DNA from: Utricularia gibba
Lineage: Eukaryota > Streptophyta > Magnoliopsida > Lamiales > Lentibulariaceae
NCBI GenBank assembly: GCA_002189035.1
Contig: NEEC01000007.1
Coordinates: 310,001 to 374,000, forward strand
DNA length: 64,000 nt
Direction: 5' to 3'
In this document: positions 33,474 through 44,656 of the stretch, piece by piece
Layout: each line of letters opens with the position of its first letter
Numbering within the stretch: position 1 is the first letter of the stretch
Position numbers and translations under genes: made by a program
The notes under the pieces: model-generated
Told to the model about the DNA's origin: nothing
Database searches by the model: none
The model's input: only the letters and a program-made list of their open reading frames with translations

Positions 33474-34429
33474 TTATGCATCCAGGTTTTCCATCTGAAT
33501 GCTGCTCTTCAGAGGCACATACTCCCCAAGGTATCCACCCAAATGATCATGAAGAACAGACTTATCGATGCTCTGATTATGATAGCTCTTGCAAACATAG
33601 TAAAACACACTCTGAACCAGAAGCCCGACCAGGTTCACAATCACCAACACAGCAACGAGAAATCCTCCCACAATCATCCTCGATAGAACTGTGTATTCGT
33701 CTCCTCCACGTACAACAAGTGACCCAAAGAGGCCATTAATCACACCACAGACGACAAAGTAACAGAAAACCAGTGAGAACCCCATGCCAGTCTTACCCTT
33801 CAACAGCTCATAACTCTTCCTCATTGCGGCAAAACCATAAACAGGCTCAAGAACAGACACCACGCTAGCAAGATGCCACAATGCGCTTATGTAGACGTGC
33901 ACGCCAAGAAATAACGACATAACAATCACAAAAGAGATAAAAAACAACAGCATACTGTTCATGTCCAGAGAAATGATGAGAAGCACGAGAGACGCCACGA
34001 ATATAATGCTATAAACAACCATCATAAGAGATACCCACAAAAGGTGATAAACAGTCGCTTCAGCACTTTCGGAATCGCGGCAATGGTGGAGGAAAAAGAC
34101 ACGGGCTTTGAGGTATAAAGCGAGGCGACGGTAAACACGACCGCGGAGGTTGAGAGAAGGGAGAAAGCGAAGAGAAAAATGAGGTAAAAGAACTGAAACG
34201 CGAAGAGTTTGGACCAATCGGAGGAATTCGCAGCCGTTGGATCTTCCTGAAGCTGTGTAAGAATTGGATTAGTGAAGAGTGAGTGAGCCAAAATAGCGAA
34301 AGAAAGGGGAAAAATCAGCGTTAGGGTTATCAGGTAGAAAGTTCTCGGGGATTGCTTAGGAATCTCAATCGACTCCTTGAGAACATCCAAAACACTCAAG
34401 AACTGGAGTTGCTCCGCCGCCAGAGCCAT
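33474..34429 (-). CDS. Multi-span membrane protein (At1g31130 family), apparent one-base frameshift
   Basis: The ATG at 34429 begins MALAAEQLQFLSVLDVLKES, then hydrophobic segments including YLITLTLIFPLSFAILAHSL and LIFLFAFSLLSTSAVVFTVA. At about 34040 the frame breaks after KVLKRLFITF, and homology resumes in the next frame: WVSLMMVVYSIIFVASLVLL, ISALWHLASVVSVLEPVYGF, SYELLKGKTGMGFSLVFCYF, and the end VCKSYHNQSIDKSVLHDHLG with YLGEYVPLKSS, stopping at 33474. The break equals one missing T in a run of four. The protein has about six predicted membrane spans and belongs to a plant family of unknown function typified by At1g31130. In Arabidopsis that gene neighbours KUP10 (At1g31120), as here. 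Confidence 0.9.
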
Positions 34430-34818
34430 CGGAAAAAAGATTCTTCAGCCGCCGGATTCAGGTCCTATCTCCGAATCAACCGCATCAATTTCCAAATGAT
34501 TGGATGCTATTTCGGAGAAAACGAAAAATATCCGTTGAACGTCGGTGCCATGCCGACGCAAGTTGCTCTCTCTGAAGAAACGCGTTTTCAGGAAACACGA
34601 CTTATTAGTATTATAATTATTATTTTTATTTTAAAGAAATAATTTTCTTTTCCGTTTATTTTGTTAACCAGCCACAGCGATGAGTAAAAATTCCATAGAT
34701 TCTTGTGCCCATATAAAGAAAGTTTGACCCTCCCTCTTATAACCTACGACGATCATCAACCTCCATTTCAACCTTCGCACCGCCACCAACCCAGGAGGAT
34801 TTGACGGCCGAAGAGAAA
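34430..34818. promoter_or_regulatory. Divergent promoter with a TATA box for the H-protein gene
   Basis: The region separates the membrane-protein gene (minus) from the H-protein gene (plus). TATAAAG lies near 34712, 107 bp before the H-protein ATG, giving an expected leader of about 75 bases. An AT-rich block lies near 34600-34640. Confidence 0.55.
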
Positions 34819-36180
34819 ATGGCGTCAAGGTTGTGGGCTGCTAGGACTGCTGCTTATCTCAGGGTCTCTTTGATTTCCAGAAATTTTGCCACCGGTTAGT
34901 TCAGATCTTCACTTCATTTCCCCTGTTTCTTGCTTCTTGTTTTTGTTTCTTGAGCCCGGTTTGTTACGCCAGATCTGTTTTCAGATCAATGTAGGCTTTT
35001 CGAAGTTTTGTTCCGAGAATTTTTTCTAGTGTCAAAGTTTTCCTTTTTCGGTTTGTTCAGTTAGATCTCATCGTTACCCATGTTGGGTTGCTTATGCACG
35101 TTGTTGAACGAATGCAGTTGTCAAAGATCTCAAGTATGCAGATTCACACGAGTGGGTGAAAATAGAGGGTAATTCAGCGACGATTGGTATCACGGATCAT
35201 GCGCAGGGTCATCTTGGTGATGTTGTGTATGTTGAGTTACCCGAAGAGGGAACTGAGGTGAAACAAGGTGAAAGCTTTGGTGCTGTGGAAAGCGTCAAAG
35301 CTACCAGCGATATTTATACTCCCATTTCCGGGAAAGTTACTGATGTGAACACTAAGCTCAGTGAATCTCCTAGCCTGGTAAGTTAGGCTAAATCGGGGTA
35401 ATTTTCTTGAACCCCATATTTTGAGCTAGTCAAGCGAATGAACTTGGTAATTGTGATCTCTCTCTTCGCTCCATTCCTGCAGTTGTTTTTTTCCCTTGAA
35501 AGTTCTTTTGTCCCAAATTCACATAAAAGACAGTGGTCCCTGTATTTCCTGCTTGGCCCCTCATATACTAGTGCTGCTGGATCCCATCCAGGCTGAATGA
35601 TATCATGCTTCCATATCTTAAATGAACCACTGTAATCCTTCTCCTAGATGATGTTTCCGCCTGGAAGGTTGCCTGACATTGCTTTAGATGCTTCTGAATC
35701 AAACATAGACCGAATGATTGTTGATGCTTTTCATTTCTATCATCTTCACCTTAGCCAGGGTACTCCTTTTCCATGATTCAGTTTTCCCCTTCAAAATGTA
35801 TTTCCTGTAAAGTTTGCTACAGATTAGTGCCATCCCTTTTGGAAAATTTGCATCCGAGTTTCATGTAGCTTTGCTTTCTGCTCTCCTCCTGGCAAGTTGC
35901 CACAGGCTCCTACAATACGCCCCTACAGTCTGAATCATTTTGCTTATGCTGAAAGCTCTGTAACCCATGATGCACCAGACGCCGTGGATGAGATTCGAAG
36001 CTTCAACCCTTCAAAGGGCGTGGATTCTTACTGCAATCTCTGTGGTTGCAGGTGAACAGCAGTCCATTCGAGGATGGATGGATCATAAAGGTGGAGGTGA
36101 AGGATGCGCAGGAAGTGGATTCGTTGATGGATGCTGATCGCTACTCCAAGTTTTGCGAGGAGGAGGACAACAAGCACTGA
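34819..36180 (+). CDS. GDH2: Glycine cleavage system H protein, mitochondrial
   Basis: Three exons (about 34819-34894, 35118-35377, 36052-36180) encode 154 residues. [20 protein letters not shown] is a mitochondrial presequence. The mature protein starts near [20 protein letters not shown], with lipoyl-domain phrases [20 protein letters not shown] and [20 protein letters not shown], where the lysine of ESVKA is the lipoylation site. The last exon gives [20 protein letters not shown] and ends CEEEDNKH. The H protein shuttles the aminomethyl group between the P, T and L proteins of glycine decarboxylase, central to photorespiration and one-carbon supply. The order matches Arabidopsis GDCH (At2g35120 type). 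The second intron is unusually long (674 bp) for this window. Confidence 0.97.
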
Positions 36181-36506
36181 ACAATGCACTGCAGAGTTCA
36201 TGTATCTGGTGCCACTCCGTGTGAAGAACAGCCCACCCGGAAATAAGTTGTCTTAGAATGGGGAGGAGTGCCTTTCTGAACATTCGTTTGTGGGAATGCT
36301 TGGGAGATTTCTTTTTCTTTTGTACTTTTTCCTAATTATTTTAGATAAATAATGTGAAGGGACAATAAAAAAAATGTAAAAAAATATAAAAAAAGAATAA
36401 TTGTTTTTTTTCTTTTAAAAAGAAAAAATGTATGGGTTCTTGTGGATAGATTTTTTAAAATCTCACCTTAAACCCTACCTCCAGATTTCCAGCGGCGCTC
36501 TGGAAA
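36181..36506. other. Spacer with an A/T-rich low-complexity run
   Basis: 326 bp between the H-protein stop and the CPN60A2 start. 36361-36427 is almost entirely A and T with runs of A and T, probably around the polyadenylation region and the next promoter. Confidence 0.5.
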
Positions 36507-39152
36507 ATGGCGCTTCGCTCGACAAATCCTCTCCAACATCTCCAACCTCTTCCGAGCTCTTCTCGCTCGGTAACTTGTTCGCTTTAGGCTGCTACTCAAT
36601 TTCTTCTTCGGGGTGTATGCGTAATGTTTTGGTATTTTATGTTCTGATGTCTTCAGGATTTTCGCGGAAAACCGACGTCTTTTATGCTCTGGAGGACAAG
36701 GAATCCGCGGAAGAAGCTATTTCTGGTGAGATCAGGTCCGAAGAGGATAGAAGTAGACGGCAAGTGCAGAAATGCTCTGTTTTCAGGGATTAATAAGCTT
36801 GCGGATGCGGTTTCCGTGACACTTGGTCCAAAAGGTATGTAAGTTCTAATTTTTTGCTCCTCCATCGCTTCTTTATTTAGGAATTTTAGTTGTGCTTTTA
36901 GGTCAAATAGCGTGTGGTTTTTCTCTGCATTTGTGTAAACTTGGGTTTCCTGCAGGACGTAATGTGGTCCTTTCGGAGTCCGGGACAGTGAAAATTATAA
37001 ACGATGGTGCTGTTATTGCTCGAGCCATAGAGCTCCCAGATGCGGTTGAGAACATTGGGGCGCAGCTGTTACAAGAGGTCAATGACCCTCTTTGTATTTC
37101 TTCTGTTGAATGAGTGCACTGATTTCTATCTGTTGAATTAGTCAGTATACTGATCTAGTTGATGAGACAGGTGGCGAAAAGAACAAATGAGTCAGCTGGC
37201 GATGGTACAACGAGTGCTATAGTATTGGCAAGAGAGATGATAAAATATGGACTTTTAGCTGTCTGTAATGGCGCAAACCCTGTTTATTTAAAAACAGGAA
37301 TGGAGAAAACAGTAAAAATGCTGATTAAAATTCTGAAGGATAAAAGTTATGCTGTAAAGAGAGCTGATGAAATTAAAGGTTACTAAATCTTTCTCAGCAT
37401 CATCATATTCTGATGAATCAGGGATCATGACTCACATTGCCTTGATTTCACAGCCGTAGCTTCAGTGTCTTCTGGAAATGATCAGTATATTGGAGAAGTT
37501 ATCGCAGAAGCTATTGAAAGAATTGGACCTGATGGATTAATATCAGTTGAATCTTCTTCATCGTCTGAGACATATGTTATATTCGAAGAAGGAATGAAGG
37601 TAATAGTTCGTAGTTAATTCTAAGGTTTTCATTACTGTTTTGTGGAAGATTGATGCATTATTCTACCAAGAAGTCCATACAAAACAAGAGATTTTTCTGT
37701 TTATACATCTTCAAGCGTCCTCTTCGACCCATGAATTTTTAGGCCCTGAAGTTTAAATGCGTCAAGAAGTAGTATCAGACAGTAGTTCTTTTAATTTTCA
37801 ATAGATTTATGGTTTTCGTGTCTCTTGATTTTTCCTTCAGGCGGTCTTTTCTTACAGATAGATAAAGGGTACATGTCACCGCATTTTGTGACAGACAAGG
37901 ACAAATCAGTTGTGGAATTTGAAAATGCCAGAATTCTGGTTACTGATCAGAAGGTATCATCTGTGAAACAAATTATTCCGCTGCTGGAGAAAGCCACACA
38001 GCTGAGTGCCCCTCTGCTTATAATTGCTGAGGACATATCACGATCCGTACTGGAAACTCTGGTCGTGAATAAAAACCAGGGGCTGCTCCATGTTGCTGTT
38101 GTAAAATGTCCAGGCTTTGGTGAGGGTAAGAAAGCTGTTTTGCAAGATATTGCACTTATGACCGGTAAGTACCTTAGTTTTACTCTACCAAATATAGTTG
38201 CCCTTATGGCTCTAAATGAATATTCTTTTGCATAAAGACCGATTATTTTAGAACTTTTCCCTTTTTACTTTTCCTGACTGATTACTGTTGATTGCTACCA
38301 GGTGCTGATTTTATTTCTGGTGACTTGGGGCTGACCCTTGACACTGTAACCTCTGATCAGCTTGGGATTGCGCAAAAAATTACTGTGACGAGCAGTTTTT
38401 CCACTATAGTTGCTGATCCTTCAACCAAAGCTGAAATACACGCGAGGATTATGCAAATGAAGAAGGATCTTGCAACGACAGATAACAAATATCTTGCAGA
38501 AAAGCTAAGTGAGCGAATTGCGAAGCTTTGCTCTGGTGTTTCTGTGATCAAAGTTGGAGCTCATACGGAGGTAGAGCTCGAAGAACGGAAGCTACGAATT
38601 GAAGATGCAAAAAATGCCACTTTTGCTGCAATGGCTGAAGGTGTGGTACCTGGAGGCGGAGCTACTTTCATACACCTTGCCAAACAAATTCCATCGATTA
38701 AGAAATCTATGAAGCACCCTGAGGAGCAAATTGGTGCAGATATTGTGGAAAAGGTGAGAAGACTTGCTTCTTTCATCCTGTTTTTGTGATATATTCCATT
38801 GCCATTTGTTTCGATTTTGATAACAATCTGTTCCCACATACCTATTCTGAAATGTGATCTCCAGGCTCTAATGGCTCCTGCAAAACTGATCGCAGCAAAT
38901 GCTGGTCTCGATGGAGATGTAGTTATAGAAAATATACGAGATTTGGATTGTAGAGCTGGTTACAATGTTATGAGTGGGCGATACGAAGACTTGATGTCAG
39001 CTGGGGTGATTGATCCTGCCCGGGTCTCAAGATGTGCACTCCAAAATGCTGTCTCTGTTGCTGGTATGATTCTTACCACGCAAGCAGTATTAGTGGAGAA
39101 GTTTAAGAAACCCAAACCTCTTGTTCCCCATGTTCCTGGCATAACTCCCTGA
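36507..39152 (+). CDS. CPN60A2: Plastid chaperonin 60 subunit alpha 2
   Basis: The ATG at 36507 ([20 protein letters not shown]) opens a transit peptide. Exon 2 gives [19 protein letters not shown], then [18 protein letters not shown]. Further exons give [40 protein letters not shown] (the nucleotide-binding core), [80 protein letters not shown] and [20 protein letters not shown]. They continue with [33 protein letters not shown] and the end [18 protein letters not shown] to VPGITP. All join in frame. The first equatorial segment ([13 protein letters not shown]) is more divergent than in the housekeeping alpha subunit, and the C-terminus lacks a GGM tail; both agree with the CPN60A2 clade (At5g18820), which is needed for embryo development. 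Confidence 0.94.
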
Positions 39153-39490
39153 GAACATGCGAAGTCTTTCTTCTTACATGTGTTGCACTGTTGTCCGAAG
39201 AATTTTTTCTCATTTCTTATGAATGTTTTGTGATAACGACTCCATCCACTTTCTCACTATTGATCCTATCGCAACCCACCACGCAAGTCCATGAACTCTG
39301 ATGCGCCCGTAGCAAGAACCGGGCCATCTGTGGGTATTTTTCACAGGCCCAAGGTGACGGTCCGTTGAACATGGACGCTGAGAAAGGACTCCATCTTCTC
39401 CAATCTCCCATGTTTCTTCTCGGAAGAAAGAGGTCTCTTTTGGGGGGATAGTTGATACCTTTCTTTCAGCGCGTCTCTGATCCCATTTTC
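39153..39490. other. Short spacer before a PPR gene
   Basis: 338 bp with the CPN60A2 3' region and the promoter of the next gene. A single AGGCCCAA motif lies near 39348. Confidence 0.45.
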
Positions 39491-41650
39491 ATGGTGTCTC
39501 TTGTATGCCGTCAGCTGACTAAAGCTCATACTCGAAGTGCAGCAGCAGTCAAACTACTTCTAAATGGCGCTATCTCTTCCCTTCAAGATTTCACGCCTTT
39601 CCGCCAAATAACGACAAGCAATGATTCCGATTCAGTCTTGCCGCCCACAGTGATCAGAAGAGTTTGCTTTTGGGTCTGTGATTCATTCTACAGCCAAGAT
39701 AAGAAACAATCGCGGACCATCCTGGAATTGCCTATAGATTCTGATTTCTTAACTACAGAACAGGCTATTACGGTGGTTGCTGCCCTGGCTGACGAGGCTG
39801 GTTCAATGGTGGCATTGAGTTTTTTTTACTGGGCGATCAGTTACCCAAAGTTTAGATATTTTATGAGATTTTACATTGTATCTGCCTCATGTTTCATCAA
39901 GAACGCAAATTTTGAGAGAACCCACGAAGTTATTCGATGTATGGTGTCTAACTTCGCGAATGTTGGGTTACTGAAGGAGGCTGTGGACATGGTTTTTCAG
40001 ATGCGGAGCCAAGGTTTGCTTCTGAATGCCCATACATTGAATTGCTTGTTGGGCGTGATTAATGAACTTGGTCTCGTTGAGATGGCTGAGAAGGTGTTCG
40101 ATGAAATGTGTCAGTGCGGAGTGACTCCTGATATGTATAGTTTCAAATCTATGGTTTTGGGGCATTGTAAGGTTGGTAGAGTCGCTGATGCTGACAGATG
40201 GGTGACTTCTATGTTGAACAGAGGTTTTCTAGTGGATAATGTTACATGTAGTCTAATTCTGAGGGTGTTCTGTGAAAATGGTTTTGTGAATAGAGCATCG
40301 TGGATATTTAATACTCTGGTGGAAAGGGGTTTGGAACCAAATGTAATAAACTATTCATGTTTGATCAACGGATTGAGCCGCAAAGGAAGCATTAAGCAGG
40401 CATTTGAACTGCTGGAGCAGATGGTCAGCAGTGGCTTGAAGCCAAATGTATATACGCATACTGCTTTGATTGATGGTCTTTGTAAAAAAGGTTGGACTGA
40501 TAAGGCATTTAGGCTTTTCCTAAAGCTTGTCAGGAGTGGCAATTACAAGCCAAATGTGCACACATACACGGCCATGATCGATGGATATTGCAAGGATGGA
40601 AGGCTGAACAGAGCAGAGATGATGCTTGAAAAAATGCAGGAACAAGGACTGGTTCCTAATTTGAATACGTATTGCGCACTTATTGATGGCCATGCTAAGA
40701 ATGGAGATTTTGACAGGGTGTATGAATTGATGGATGAAATTCAAAGGCGAGGCTTAACTCTGAACACTTGCACTTGTAATGCTATCGTTGATAGTCTTTG
40801 TAAGAGGGGTAAGGTAAGAGATGCTTACAAGTTGCTCAGGAGGAGTTTTCAAACCGGAGTATCGGCCGATAAAGTGACATATACAATTCTCATATCTGAA
40901 AGTTGCAAGCAGAAAGATTTTGAGCATGCATTAGCACTTGTCTGTAAGATGATAAAAAGCGGAAATTCACCTGATATGTTTACTTACACTACCTTGATTT
41001 CACAGCTTTCCAAGCATAACAGGATGAGCGCCTGTGAGCGTCTTTTGGCAGATGCTCGTAGAATTGGGCTTGTTCCCACCACAGAAACATTTACTTCTAT
41101 GATATCTGGGTACTGCCAAGATGGGAAGAGTGAAGTTGCACTTGCCCTTTTCCGCGAAATGTGTACCAAGGGGCTGACTCCTGATAGTTTCGCTTATGGA
41201 GCAATAATTAGTGGTCTTTGCAAGGAGTCCTTGTTGGATGAAGCTAGAGCTCTTTTTGACGATATGATCAACAAGGGTATATCCCCATGCGAGGTTACTC
41301 GAATGGCGATCGCATATGAGTTCTGCAAAAGGGATGATTTTTTCACTGCAGTAAGCCTGTTAGACAGGCTTGAGAAAAAGCAGCGGACTAGAACTGTAAC
41401 CTCTTTGATCCGAAAACTTTGCAGTGAACAAAAAGTAGATATTGCTGCAAAGCTTTTTATTAAGCTTTTAGAATCAGAGGATGTAGTGGACCGTGTAACT
41501 GCTGCGGCTTTCATGACTGCATGCTATGGAAGTAACAAGTATGCACTTGTTGCTGATTTGTCTGAGAGAATCAGGACACAGAAGGTTCGCCTTACCCACC
41601 GTTCTTCTGGTAAGTCTGAGCCTTTGATTGAAAACAGTGGTCTGAGCTGA
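39491..41650 (+). CDS. P-class PPR protein, At4g19890-like, intronless
   Basis: A single frame of 719 codons starts at the ATG at 39491 (MVSLVCRQLTKAHTRSAAAV), a basic organelle-targeting N-terminus. The upstream part of the same frame has no ATG. From about residue 150 the protein is a tandem array of at least 13 canonical 35-residue P repeats, for example NVINYSCLINGLSRKGSIKQ, NVYTHTALIDGLCKKGWTDK, NVHTYTAMIDGYCKDGRLNR and DSFAYGAIISGLCKESLLDE. P-class PPR proteins bind organellar transcripts to stabilise, process or activate them. Length and order resemble Arabidopsis At4g19890. The last 80 residues are less repeat-like. The RNA target could be guessed from residues 5 and 35 of each repeat but I have not attempted it. 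Confidence 0.93.
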   Translation: MVSLVCRQLTKAHTRSAAAVKLLLNGAISSLQDFTPFRQITTSNDSDSVLPPTVIRRVCFWVCDSFYSQDKKQSRTILELPIDSDFLTTEQAITVVAALADEAGSMVALSFFYWAISYPKFRYFMRFYIVSASCFIKNANFERTHEVIRCMVSNFANVGLLKEAVDMVFQMRSQGLLLNAHTLNCLLGVINELGLVEMAEKVFDEMCQCGVTPDMYSFKSMVLGHCKVGRVADADRWVTSMLNRGFLVDNVTCSLILRVFCENGFVNRASWIFNTLVERGLEPNVINYSCLINGLSRKGSIKQAFELLEQMVSSGLKPNVYTHTALIDGLCKKGWTDKAFRLFLKLVRSGNYKPNVHTYTAMIDGYCKDGRLNRAEMMLEKMQEQGLVPNLNTYCALIDGHAKNGDFDRVYELMDEIQRRGLTLNTCTCNAIVDSLCKRGKVRDAYKLLRRSFQTGVSADKVTYTILISESCKQKDFEHALALVCKMIKSGNSPDMFTYTTLISQLSKHNRMSACERLLADARRIGLVPTTETFTSMISGYCQDGKSEVALALFREMCTKGLTPDSFAYGAIISGLCKESLLDEARALFDDMINKGISPCEVTRMAIAYEFCKRDDFFTAVSLLDRLEKKQRTRTVTSLIRKLCSEQKVDIAAKLFIKLLESEDVVDRVTAAAFMTACYGSNKYALVADLSERIRTQKVRLTHRSSGKSEPLIENSGLS

Positions 41651-41813
41651 TTTCTGTATTATTCGCTTTGGAAGTTTTGAAGAAGAAAATATTGCACCTT
41701 TTGCTGATATTCTGGGGTAGTTCAGTCGAAATTTGCAGTGGATATCCTGTCACGGGAAAGAAGGGTTGACAAAGTTGGTTTGATAGAATTTAACGTCACT
41801 GGATGCAAGCCGT

Positions 41814-42140
41814 TTAGTTTTCGGGAGTAAACTCCGATTGCATTCTAGCCAGGCAGACCGAGAGAGAAAGCTGCGCTTCACGGCACTGGTTGCGCTTGAG
41901 GGCGGTACCCGCGCTGGAGCACAGGCTGCGTACGGCTTCCGATTCCGAAGGACAGGCTTCTAGCACGAGGCACTGGGCCAACGAGCGGTTCAAATGGCTG
42001 CACGCCACCTCACGCGACAGGCCTTCGGGTATCCGGCGGTGGCAATCGGCTAATGAACGGTGGAGCCGATCGCAGCCGTTTCGGCGTCGCGGCCAAGGAT
42101 TGTTATCGGCTGCAGCTTGATCTGCGTTGGAGCCTTCCAT
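41814..42140 (-). CDS. Small CX9C (CHCH-like) protein
   Basis: A single-exon frame of 108 residues starts at the ATG at 42140. It contains three CX9C spacings: CDRLHRSLADC, CSHLNRSLAQC and CREAQLSLSVC. Two more cysteines (CLVLEAC) lie between the second and third, and another (SLCSSAG) after them. Twin CX9C proteins are imported into the mitochondrial intermembrane space by the Mia40 relay and often assist cytochrome c oxidase assembly. Localisation and role here are inferred from the cysteine pattern; I do not recognise a named orthologue. It lies head to head with cytochrome c6A, 104 bp between start codons. Confidence 0.8.
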   Translation of the reverse strand: MEGSNADQAAADNNPWPRRRNGCDRLHRSLADCHRRIPEGLSREVACSHLNRSLAQCLVLEACPSESEAVRSLCSSAGTALKRNQCREAQLSLSVCLARMQSEFTPEN

Positions 42141-42244
42141 TCCTTCAAAGGCTCTAGGAGAAACGACAATTCCAAGATCTCGGCTTTAAATGTTGTACGC
42201 AGGGGTTTCTAGGATCCGGACGCGGGTCTAACCCTGATCAGGAC

Positions 42245-43420
42245 ATGGGCTTCCCGAAAAGCATCTGCCCACCCTTTCCCACTGGGGTTCTCTTCTTCAC
42301 CAGAGATTCGTTATCGATGTTGGGAATCGATGGAGTCCAGCAGCTGGCGCTCCCTCGCCTTCCTCGTATGGGTATCTGTCTTATCCTGAGGACTTCCCTA
42401 TGCCTTACTTGACATTTTCTCATTAAGTTATATGTCGTTTCTGTAACCGCAGCCGGGAAAGAATTTGTGGAACATGGAACACTTTCCAAATCGGCGAAAC
42501 ATAGTTTGATGGTGACATTATTTGCTCCGCCGCTTGTTGCGGCGGTTTTATCTTCCTCCTCCATGGCTCATCCTCCAGGTAAAACTAAAACCCGGTTATC
42601 CTTCATCGCTTTGTTGATTCCTTTGCCATGGGTTGTGATGGAACATTTTTTACTTTCACATATGTTGGAAATCAGTGTTTTGGGCGGACTCGCGATAGAG
42701 GCTATTGTCGTGCGTCTTCTTGTTCTGGGTGTTCATATTTCTGCTGTTACCCAGTTGCAGTTGGGCAAACTGTGGATTCACAAAAGGCTGCTGTGATATT
42801 CCAGCGGTCATGCATTGGATGCCACGATGGCGGTGGAAACGTAATACAGCCGGTGAGTTCTAACGTTTAGCCATTTACATACTGTGAGCAAAAAGATTGT
42901 TCTATGAACAGCTGATTCGAAAATCTTGAGAGTGAAGTTCATTGTTCATCACTTTCCCGGGTGGGAGATTCCATCCTTTTCATTTTTGTATCTTTGGTCA
43001 TTCCTTTCAGGGAGCAACGCTCTTCTCACAGGATCTAACAAGGTAAGCAAATGAATCAACCTCTGGCTCTTTGATGGGAGCATTCACCTCATGCAGTGAT
43101 GCAAAAGAAAACTATGGGAGTTTTTGCAGAAATGGGGTGTATACAGAAGAGGAGATATATCGTGTCACTTACTATGGGAAAAGCAGAATGCCTGTGAGTT
43201 GCTTCTTTCTCTTGAATTTTGGAGATAAAATTAGGACGCAACAGACCGGATCTTTGAGTCCCCGTGCCAAATGCAGGGCTTTGGAGAGAGCTGCACCCCA
43301 CGAGGGCAGTGCACGTTTGGCCCTCGCCTGACGGAAGACGAGATCAGGCTGCTGGCACAATTTGTCAAGGCGCAAGCAGATCAAGGCTGGCCTAAGGTTC
43401 TTCAACCTGAAGGGGAATAA
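42245..43420 (+). CDS. Cytochrome c6A, thylakoid lumen
   Basis: Six exons join in frame from the ATG at 42245 (MGFPKSICPPFPTGVLFFTR). Exon 1 ends near 42371. Exon 2 encodes the thylakoid transfer segment (LMVTLFAPPLVAAVL). Exon 3 starts the mature protein (VGQTVDSQKAAVIFQRSC) and holds the haem motif CIGCH. Later exons give GATLFSQDLTR, NGVYTEEEIYRVTYYGKSRM (with the axial methionine) and GFGESCTPRGQCTFGPRLTE, ending at the TAA at 43420. The two cysteines in ESCTPRGQC mark the loop insertion peptide that sets cytochrome c6A apart from algal c6. The gene matches Arabidopsis At5g45040. Its function in the lumen is still debated, perhaps thiol redox sensing. Confidence 0.95.
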
Positions 43421-43848
43421 AAGGTGAAGCCAACGTACATTTAACATCATATTTGATCTAGTCCCGGAGTGGAATCAAAACCCACTAACACGCCTGGAAT
43501 GTTTTTGAAAATGAACAGATCATCGAAAGAGAAATGATGAACAAGAGAAAGCCGATGAAGGTGAAATTAGTTCTGTTTCTCTGGTATTGAAATCCTTTAT
43601 CTCGCCTGTTACACAAACGAGGAGTTCTGTTTGCATATGATCCATTTAAGCAGGATTATGAAGAAAATTAAGCTATATTCGTCATATCTCTGGCACAGAC
43701 GCCAAGATAGAATATGATGGATGCAGCCTCACGCACATGAAACAGGAAGCATGAACTCTCAGCAATCATGAAATTTATTGTCAACAACAGAAAAGCTTGA
43801 TGCTAGAATAGAATGCATCATTCAGCAGTTGTTTTTGACCCCTCATCT
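43421..43848. other. Tail-to-tail spacer
   Basis: 428 bp between the stops of cytochrome c6A and the PP2-like gene. No coding frame or repeat seen. Confidence 0.5.
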
Positions 43849-44656
43849 CTACTGATTTGGAACTGGGTCCTTGGGCTTGATGATTATCCCGTAGATCGTA
43901 AGTCCGCTTTTAAGGGTGTCACTGCATTCTTTCATACTGAACTCCATCTTACCCTGTGTAGGGGATCTGCAGGTGTACACTTTTTTCCATTCCCCCTGGC
44001 ACTCCGACAGACTTACTGTTTCAACGGGTGATTCTTGGTTGGGGAATTTGAAGGTGATAGTTACTGGAAATTCCTTAGGGCTGCAATCCATCAACGCGAA
44101 TCTGAACACGAAGTCATACGTCCACCCCGGTGTAAGAAGAGACATGTCGAATTCTGCCGTCACTTCTAGCCAACGAGCCTGGACGAGTTCAGGGACCTTG
44201 ACAGGATCCCTCAACCTGCAACATCAACTGTGTCAAATCCAACGGTTGCTCCTCAAGATCACGGCATGAATCTGTTACCTGATCCCAGGACCGTATCCAT
44301 TGTTTCTATTGGACCACCTCCAGAACTTGCTGTCCTCACACCAGGCTATAGAGAGACCTTTCGGAAACAAGATGAAGCAGTTCCTCCCTTTGTCAATCAA
44401 ACAGTACGCCTGCGCACGATTAGACAAATCAAAACTCTATTAAGGTTGATTCCTAGAGCCACTCACCCACCTTCTTGCGATCCATGTAGGCTCCGGGAAA
44501 ATTGCCGCTGTAATCTATGTAATCTACGCGTTCCCCAAACTGGGAGAAATGTTGAACCGCAGCCGAAACATCCCATTTTGCTGCTCGATCTTGGCTGTTT
44601 CCCATGGTGCAAGAACTTTGGAGTATCGCCTCAACGCGGTTCACTTGTGCTGTCAT
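43849..44656 (-). CDS. Phloem protein 2-like lectin (PP2-A9/A10 type)
   Basis: Three exons are read on the minus strand. Exon 1 starts at the ATG at 44656 (MTAQVNRVEAILQSSCTMGN); an alternative start is the ATG at 44605. It ends near AYMDRKK. Exon 2 gives AYCLIDKGRNCFILFPKGLS and IAWCEDSKFWRWSNRNNGYG, the start of the PP2 (Nictaba-like) domain. Exon 3 gives VPELVQARWLEVTAEFDMSL, TYDFVFRFALMDC and LTIYGIIIKPKDPVPNQ, stopping at 43849. The PP2 domain binds carbohydrate in some members; these proteins occur in phloem exudate and in stress-induced nucleocytoplasmic lectins. Exon 1 is the least certain part. Confidence 0.82.
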
